Assembly (NCBI RefSeq): GCF_003672135.1
Contig: NC_039516.1
Coordinates: 3,827,838-3,891,837 of the forward strand
Origin: Ooceraea biroi
Taxonomy: Eukaryota > Arthropoda > Insecta > Hymenoptera > Formicidae
Direction: 5' to 3'
Length of the DNA: 64,000 bases
Part shown: in pieces, positions 56,557 to 64,000 of the stretch
How the letters are laid out: each line of letters opens with the position of its first letter
How positions within the stretch are numbered: the first letter of the stretch is position 1
The notes under the pieces: model-generated
Told to the model about the DNA's origin: nothing
What the model saw: only the letters and a program-made list of their open reading frames with translations
The model's database searches: none
Translations under genes and position numbers: made by a program

Positions 56557-58994
56557 GTGAGTACGCTTTGATTGTCTAATATAAATCGAGCATTTTAGTG
56601 TTCGAAATTATGATAGTTGAAAAATTTGCGAGACAGAAATGCGTGCGAATATATTATTCGCTTGTGCCATACGTAATTTTAAGCAACTTACGCACGGAGA
56701 GATTAAACGTGTGTGCGAAATGTCCGTGTACGAACTATTTTTGTTTTTCGAATTATAAAGAAAATCATTGATACGTTAATTACGAATTATTTGCGTAGCA
56801 TTTAACTATTGCATGAATCGCATACGTGTACGATTTTTGCGCGGCCGGGTTCGCGGTATACCCGTGTTTGCTGAGACACGATGTTCCTTGGAAATTGCTG
56901 AAGCAGAGAGGAGATGATGCAGATAATGAGTGAATTATTCGCGAGTTGCGTCTCCCTTATAGGCGTTTGATACTCTCGCCCCTCGCGTCTCCCTATAGTT
57001 GACTTTATCAACCTTATTGAAAGCCGATAGCATGAGATTCCGTGTAGATAGTCGCCGTATCCCCCCGACCGATCAAGTACCAGAGCTCTCATTATGTGAA
57101 ATTATACTATGATCATAGCCCGTAAAGCCTTGCCAGCTTACTAAAGCGGCGACAGAAAAGCGGCGATGTTAAAAAAATATTTTACGATCGCCGATAAACG
57201 AGTATTTTTTTACTTTACGTTGGCGAGTTAGCTGCTGCCGAGTATTTTTAATTTTACGAGATATGTTTATTACAATATGTATGTAGTATGTGTACACGTT
57301 CTAATTACATTTTATCACATTTGATCTTGTTTCGCAAAATATACGTAAAACAGCGTTAAAATCAGAATTTGATACATGCATTTTTCAACAAATATTTTAA
57401 TCGATATGTGAAACTAATACTTTTATATCTTTTGGTACAAATACTCTACCGATTGCACAGACGCGTTATATAAACAACTCTTGCATGAGAGGAGAATATT
57501 TTTTTTCCTCTAAAATTTTCATGAATAACTACACTATTTTTTAACTGAAGTTAACATATGCCCTTATACGTCGTCTTACATAAAGTATTTTGTATCATTT
57601 ACTAATCGCGTCCATCATAAAGAGTGCTAAGAACATTAACGTAATATTCACGATGGAAATCCGATTATCTCCTTAACGGCCTTTGCGGTACTCGATGCGC
57701 AATCGAAACTAGCCGATATCGCTCGTCGCTGTAATGCGGCTTAACTGTTGCGTGTGCCACGCCGCATTGCAATCTCGAGAACGCTGAGTCGGTCGTGCGA
57801 CCGGGAAGCTGCCTCGAGCACACCGGTCCGAAGTCCGGTTCCGTGGACGTGAGACGGGGCACGGACGAGAGGTCGGTTTTGGGTCGGATCGAGTGCGGAA
57901 TCTCGGCAAATAAGCGGATGCGGCTCGGCCTGAAACAGGAGATGGGCGCAGTAATGGGGAAACGCTCTCGTTTCGGCCACGCGGGGAAAGCGAGGGTGCG
58001 GTCGATAGCGGTCAATTCGAAATCGAAGAGGACAGTGGGAAGAGCCGATGTACGGGGGCCCCGTGACTGACGTGCATCGATGATCATGATGGTCTCGCTG
58101 CAGCGAGTCTCACCGCCGTCGTGCCCCGCGATTTAATGAGATGTAAACAATTTAACGCTGAATTAAGCACAATAGGTTTGCTCTTTCTCTCCCTTTTTCT
58201 CTCCTTGCTGAAGCAGCCCTACTGCGGGGCTCCGAGTTCGACTCGGCCGATGTAATCGGGGTGGACCGTCCGCGGTGCGCTCTTTACGGACCATCAGTTC
58301 CTTCTCGGTTTCAAACGAGGCCCGCCGACAGGTTGGTCGCGATTTTATCGGGAAACGCACTGAAAGTAAAAGAATATTTTATTATTTTACATTTCTCTCG
58401 TTTAGCCCTTTTTCGCTTCGGCAACGGGCGTTGCACCGCGCTATCGTTTCGGTACGTTATCTAACAATAAGCAAGAGCAACCTTGCACCGTGTTTTCAGT
58501 TGTAGAACTATTCAGCGATAATTTTATACGTTTTGCTATCTCTCTGTACATGGCACGAAATTAAACGAGAAGTGCGTAAGGTAGTTTCACGCGTTGCTCT
58601 CGTTCAAGGGAAAACACAGGGACGTGACAAGCTCCATTTGAGCTCCGACTCGTAAGACTTCTTTGCAGTCAACACACGTTCGCGCTCTGAGACCGAATAC
58701 TGCGAGACGTGCCGTTGCGCTCTTTCTTCCCGCACTTTATGTGGTTATTGATCCGACCTATGCAGTCGAAGCTATTCCCGGGGAATATTCGATGCCGAAA
58801 TTTATGGATGTATCTCGAAGACGCGGCCATCACGGTCACCTCGACCTCCGTTCGCTTCGATCAGCCATATAACAGAGTTACCGAGCTTTGTTCGCCAGAG
58901 ACGAGACTGGCCGACTGCATCGTCGGTGTTTTCGGGTCTGCAAATTTTTCGTCCAAACGAGACGTAGGCTCGTACTCGACATCGTACATGTAAC

Positions 58995-59349
58995 TATGCA
59001 CAGGGTGTTTGTGGAATTTGCGCCGAGTTTCCGAAGCTTGTTCCACAAACGCGAACACGGTCCCTCAATCAAGTTATCACCTGGTACATCGCGGTTTCAA
59101 AACAAGAAACAAGATTCAAATTAAAGTTCTGCAAGAGATTTGCTCGAGATCGGCTGTTTATATCCTTAAAAGGGGGTTCGCTGCACGGCAGTTTCCCAAT
59201 TCTCACTCTCTACCTTTGGCAAATAATTCCACGTTTTTTTCGGCACTCGAGATCCTCCCAGCGTAAAAGTCCCACGGTGAATTTGCCTTGGAAGAGTATC
59301 CTCGTGAAGTTTTACAAAGCTGCGGTCTTTGCGAAACACCCTGTGTATA
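58995..59349. mobile_element. Possible small DNA transposon with CACAGGGTGTTT ends
   Basis: CACAGGGTGTTTGTGG near 58998 and the inverted GCGAAACACCCTGTG near 59344 form short imperfect ends of the type common in mariner-like elements. A TA follows the right end, but the left TA is displaced by two bases. Only about 12 bp of the ends match, so this is tentative. Confidence 0.3.
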
Positions 59350-62241
59350 ACTTCTCACCGCGAGGAGAACCGTGTACGGACAGGGGCGCAGCGGAGGGCC
59401 CGGGGTCCGGGAGGATGGGGGCCATTTACGATGTATCGAAGATTTCTATACGCCGTTCGTTGACTCCGATCGTCGCATTCCACGCTGTCCGTGTGTCGCT
59501 ACCAAAATTATATTGTCGTAAAGCTGACTTCACGCGCGGCCACGGCCACGTTCCCCGGTCCGCGTCTTCCTCCACCGTCGACGATGTTACGGGTGGACGA
59601 GGGGGGACCAAGGGGTTACGACCGCAACGTGGTAACATCCGCGCGTGGGGACCCAGCACGCGGATGTCCTTCGCAGGATCCCGCGAGCTGACCGTTCCCT
59701 CTCGTCCTCTCTTCCTCCTCGCGCGCGTAATACGTGCCCGTTGCTCGCGATATACCGTACGCGTCGTTAACGCGCACGTATTTTTAAATTAATCGGGATC
59801 GGGACACGATAAAAGAGATTATTTAGTCGTAATACGGCGATGACGTTACCTGGAGGCGCGAACCGGACCCGCTGAGGAGATCCCGAAATTCCCCGCGGAG
59901 CGCGATTGCGCTAATTGACGCGAGGATAACTCGATATGCTGTTATCGGAACTCGAGGCGATTTTGTGGCACTCCGCGATAAGAACGGACGGAAGAAAGGA
60001 AAAAAGGCAAAGCAACAAAGTGAGAAAGTAAAGAGGAAAAAAGGAAGAAAGGGGAGAATTATAACGCGAGAAGTTGAGATACAGTAGCATCAATTTATTC
60101 ATTTTAAAAAGAAATTTTATATGATCAGGCATACATTTAAAAAGTAATCAAATATACAAATATCGAACAGAAATCAACTATACGATACATTTCAGCGTGT
60201 ATCGTCGAACCAGAAGAATTAAACATAATCTTTATCACAGTACACTCGCGTTAACAGAAACGCGATAACATCTTTTCCGTAAATCGAGCCTTGTCTTTCA
60301 GTAACTTTGGACGCATCGTCGCGCAACGTTATTGTTTCCGGTGATGATTATGTATCTCGCAGATGGAATCACGTTGCCGGCCGCGTGGACAATTTAGCGT
60401 CAACCCGGCCGAAACGCGAACGGACCGCGGAGGACCTTACCGGAAACGAGGAACGCTCGCCGATTAACGAGTAGGTAAAATCACGCTTCTCGGGCCGGCC
60501 CGCCGCGGCCGGATACTCATCTCGCATGATGATTCGAGATTATGTCGTTGTTCTTCCTTTTTCGACGTCAATATCCCGCACTTTCGTCCGTTGCCCCCCG
60601 GCGCAGCGCGGCAGCGCAACGCTGCACAAGCGGTCTTTGTTGAGCGGAGCTCGAGGTATGACAATGCACCGCCATCGGTTACGTCGAAATTTCTTCCGAG
60701 TCTCCTCGTGATAGGACCATTGTGCAGAGAGGTTGATATTAACCGGGCAAGAGCGGCGCGCCGCTCTCGAGGCTCTCATTATGTATGCGCCATCGAAATT
60801 GCATCGTTACGATCTTGAATATGCATCCCCTTCTCCCTTTAAATATTCGCCCTGGGTCGGTTCGCGGCGTTACGAACATCTTTCTTTTTCCCTCTTTCTT
60901 TCTTTTCGCGAACGCGCTCTAGAGCGGTGGTATTGCGATGCTAAACTCTCGACGCGGGGCTTCTTGACATTCCAATCGGATCGGATTTGTCCGACATCGG
61001 CAAAAGTTCCAGCCACTCGAGGTTGCGAAATGCGGCTTGGTGATAGTAGCGAAGTTGCGATGTCCCGCAGTTGCACCCGCTAACATTGCCAGGATACATA
61101 TATGCACACGACAGGAACGAAGCTTCTCTGGATTATGTTTTTCGACAATGTTGAAGGGAACGAGGTAATCATGCCTCTGCGAGAAACACCGGTGTTAGAC
61201 ATCATTTTCTCAGTTAGCTTTCTCGGTCCATCATTGATGTGCACGTTAGATCTAGTCAATCTTTTTGCTTGAAAAGAAAAAATTGCGAGCATCGTAGGAA
61301 TGAACTTGCGCTAATAAAATAATCAGCCAACTCACCTGTGCACACGAGAAAAACGACTTCAGGTCCATTGCCCCGATACAAAGTCTGCAAAAAAAGGTGC
61401 CTGGATCTACAGACGCGTTCGCGAGAGTGTTAAAACGGCGTGCGCCTCGTCGTCCCATCAATTCCGGATCCAACAGTGACGTCCAAAACTTATCTCCTTG
61501 TCGCAAACCCGACGCATAGCGGTGTTCTCATAGAGTCTCGTGAAACGGTCACGAAGTGAGAGATCGAGGAGGAAGAGGGAACCGTCCCGGGGTCTTTCCT
61601 CGGCGGGACGAAAACGTAGGCAGCTTAACATTAACCATGAGCCGAGAACTGGACGGCGACTCGGGGCGGGAGGGGGAGGCCCCGAGCGGTAATTTACGAG
61701 GTATCGAAGACCTTGTACGCTCCTACCCGCCAACGAGCCGGCCTCGCCCCGCGGAATCCAGTCTTGGCCTTAACGCACCGATACCTTTTCCCATGACCAC
61801 TTTCGGCCCTATCCGTGCACACGGTGTACGTGCATACATCCACGAGCCGGCTCTACCTCCACGCCGGTGTCTTTACCATTTACAGTGCCCCCCTCGTGTC
61901 GGCAACGCGGTAGGGTACCTTGTCGATATAGTCTATCTGGGGTACAGTCCGCCGCATGATCCACGTGATTTCTCTTTCTCTCTCCCTCTATCGTCTATCG
62001 TCCACCGACGACCACTGGCCGCCTGTGAGGAAGCGTCGACGTAACGACTGTTTAGCGCCGGGCCCTCCGCTCCTGGAGACAAATGGTCCACTGGCGCATA
62101 TCGGCATTAGATCAGCGCCGACTTATACACGTAACAGCTGTCGACTCCCGAGATGTGCTCACGGTAACGTCCGTCGACCGGACCTCTATCGCGATCGCTC
62201 CCGAAGCGTCGCTGATATGGAGACCAGGACGATTATTTTTT

Positions 62242-62270
62242 GCTCTCTCTCTCTCTCTCTTTTTCTCTCT
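62242..62270. repeat. (CT)n microsatellite
   Basis: About nine CT units, then TTTT and CTCTCTC, within the GC-rich region after LSD1 exon 9. Confidence 0.85.
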
Positions 62271-64000
62271 CGTTTGCTCGCGTGTAAAATTGATAACTCC
62301 CCGCCGTCCGGCGCTCAAAGAACCGGCTCCGAATATATTCAGCCACGGACGCCGTTAATAGAGCGATTACCGGAGAACTATGTCGACGACTAACGTCGGC
62401 GGTCCATCAAGTCATCCTCGAAATAACGTACACCGCCATCGGCTGCTACGTTATTTCTGATTGATCAAAGCAGGATTTTTCCCCGACTCGGCCTACCGCG
62501 GCACGTAGTACGTGATCCTTCATTTCAGCTTTATTTGCATATCGCTTCTGTACACGCGCCGTCTGCTCGGCGAGCGTTGAAAACGCGACGGTGACTAATT
62601 GCAGCGACGCGATTGATCACCAATGTGTGGTAATAGGAGTAGTAGCACGATAGTGAAATCTCAGCGTGCATTCCGCCGATGTCAGCCGATTCTTATTGCC
62701 GTTCTAGATGCATCTATATCCACGTTCATATTATATTAATGCTTCCAGTTCGTTACGGGCGGCTTCGACAGGCTAAATGCGAGGTGACGCGCTCTCGAAT
62801 CGGAGAAATACCGGTTCGGGCTTATCGTTAATCGCTCGCCGATTTCCGATGCAACATTGTACATCCGTCCACGTGAAATATTCAGGCTTCTAGTTAGATT
62901 GTAATTACGTCGTCTATGAGGCGATGCATCACGGTAGGGCCGTTGGTAGATAGGCCGGGGCCTCTCTGGAGACCACGGCGGATCGGATGATATCGTAAAG
63001 CACTCCCTAAGCCAGCTAATTGTTGATTTGGGATGCAAAATTATACATCCGCGAACGGATATTCAAGCCGCCGGGTAAATGCTATGATAAACGTTTGATG
63101 AGAAGCCGGAAAAATGCCGCGCCGTTCTTAGGGAATTATCATCGATGCTCGACAGAGCGATCTAATAAAAGTAGCGGGGCGAGGCGGATGCCTGTCGATG
63201 TACCGTAAGCATTATGAAAGTTCCTTTTCACTCTCTATTATTTCGATTCTAACAATACCAATTTTCAAATACAATGGATGCATATTTCGAAGTTGCACAT
63301 TCTCTCGGGGTTACGATAAGATCGCCTCGAACTTAGCTCACGTATCGTTTAAGCGTGGAGTTGGAGCGTTAAAAAACACAATTATCCACGCAAAGGTCTG
63401 AAACACGGTAAAAGGTAGTTTTATTAGCGAGCTGTCGTACCTTGTGCGGTAATATCGCTCGCGCAATTTTGACACTTACACGCAACGCGAATAGCGTCGC
63501 GCGATATTTGCGCAAACAGCGTAATCTTAATAAGGATCGCGAGATTTATTACCACCCGCGTCTCGGCAGCGCATCTAGACGGTGCAAAAGATAGGCACGA
63601 AATGATAAAACGCGATTAGCGTAACAGAGGGGGTGACAAATCGCCGCGGGCCGCGCATTGCGCGCGCGATTTTTGACGCCGCGTCGCCGAGGGATCCGTC
63701 CGTTTTTCACCACGGCTAGATTGAGTTTTCACTTACGTTTATTTAGCGAGACGCGGGGTTAATCGGTTTTTGCGCGAGCCCGTACTCGCTACGAGGTGCA
63801 CGAGGTGGTGAACAGCGGATGCGCTCGCGGAGATAACAAAGCTATGCGCGCAGTACGAGCGTACGCGCGTGGCGCGAGTATAACGACAGAACGGACGTTC
63901 CACGCGCGGCATCGCCGTTTCCCGCAGGCGGGAATAGTGGATTTCCTTGACGCAGGAGCGTTAAGTCCCGGATAGATGTACTGCAACGTCGTAGAAAGTA

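Larger units (their letters stand above)
56557..64000. other. Long LSD1 intron or unassigned region, GC-rich, no exon found
   Basis: No LSD1 exon downstream of 56556 is visible; the next expected motif (RNGYSCVPVALAEG-type) was not found on the + strand. From about 57650 the DNA becomes GC-rich and full of overlapping open frames on both strands (57665-58087, 59277-59792, 61556-62393 and others). Their composition (Arg/Ser/Pro-rich, no conserved motifs, overlapping on both strands) argues against coding. Regulatory DNA or non-coding exons of another gene are possible. Confidence 0.45.

Noticed and set aside
57665..58087. 140-codon minus-strand frame in the GC-rich block after LSD1 exon 9
   Set aside because: Overlapping frames on both strands, biased composition and no recognisable motif.

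Overview
The window is eukaryotic and almost certainly from an insect. Its genes have short exons with canonical GT..AG introns, the introns and intergenic DNA are AT-rich, and DNA transposons of several superfamilies are nested throughout. The protein sequences look hymenopteran, most likely ant; that is a judgement from recognised protein flavour and element types, not from a database search.

Layout. (1) 1-14164 is a giant inverted repeat: two near-identical arms of 3.69 kb (1-3692 and 10474-14164) around a 6.8-kb spacer. The spacer carries the first exon and part of the second exon of the large + strand gene Sulf1, a heparan sulfate 6-O-endosulfatase. (2) Sulf1 runs from 9269 to 41513 in at least 16 exons. 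I reconstructed the exons and the reading phase agrees at every junction except one: exon 2 is cut by the right arm of the inverted repeat, and about 80 nt of highly conserved coding sequence are missing before exon 3. Sulf1 introns hold two copies of a palindromic Mutator/Foldback-like element (18325-20293 and 25808-27775) and a nested transposon pair (35341-37480, with a piggyBac-type MITE inside). (3) 43417-44225 is a convergent, minus-strand three-exon MRNIP-like gene (DNA-damage response zinc-ribbon protein).

(4) 44.6-52.4 kb is a transposon graveyard. It holds a Tc1/mariner MITE, a 1-kb element with ACGTC motifs and a tRNA-like Pol III box pair, a rearranged and dead mariner-type transposase with a nested MITE, a G-rich minisatellite, a broken USP8 rhodanese-domain segment, an orphan coding exon, and a MITE inside a MITE. 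(5) 52389-53542 has hAT-type termini (TAGAG ends, 8-bp target duplication TTGGCAAC) and encloses a complete three-exon minus-strand gene for a 106-aa coiled-coil-like protein that I do not recognise. (6) 53865-56556 holds the first nine exons of the histone demethylase LSD1/Su(var)3-3 on the + strand. It includes a 99-nt intron that is in frame and free of stops. The gene leaves the window, and 56.6-64.0 kb, richer in GC, shows no further LSD1 exon.

The most interesting points are the inverted repeat that breaks Sulf1 (real rearrangement or fold-back assembly error), the gene-bearing hAT-like unit just upstream of LSD1, the re-partitioned arms of the two Foldback-like copies, and the in-frame intron in the LSD1 tower domain.
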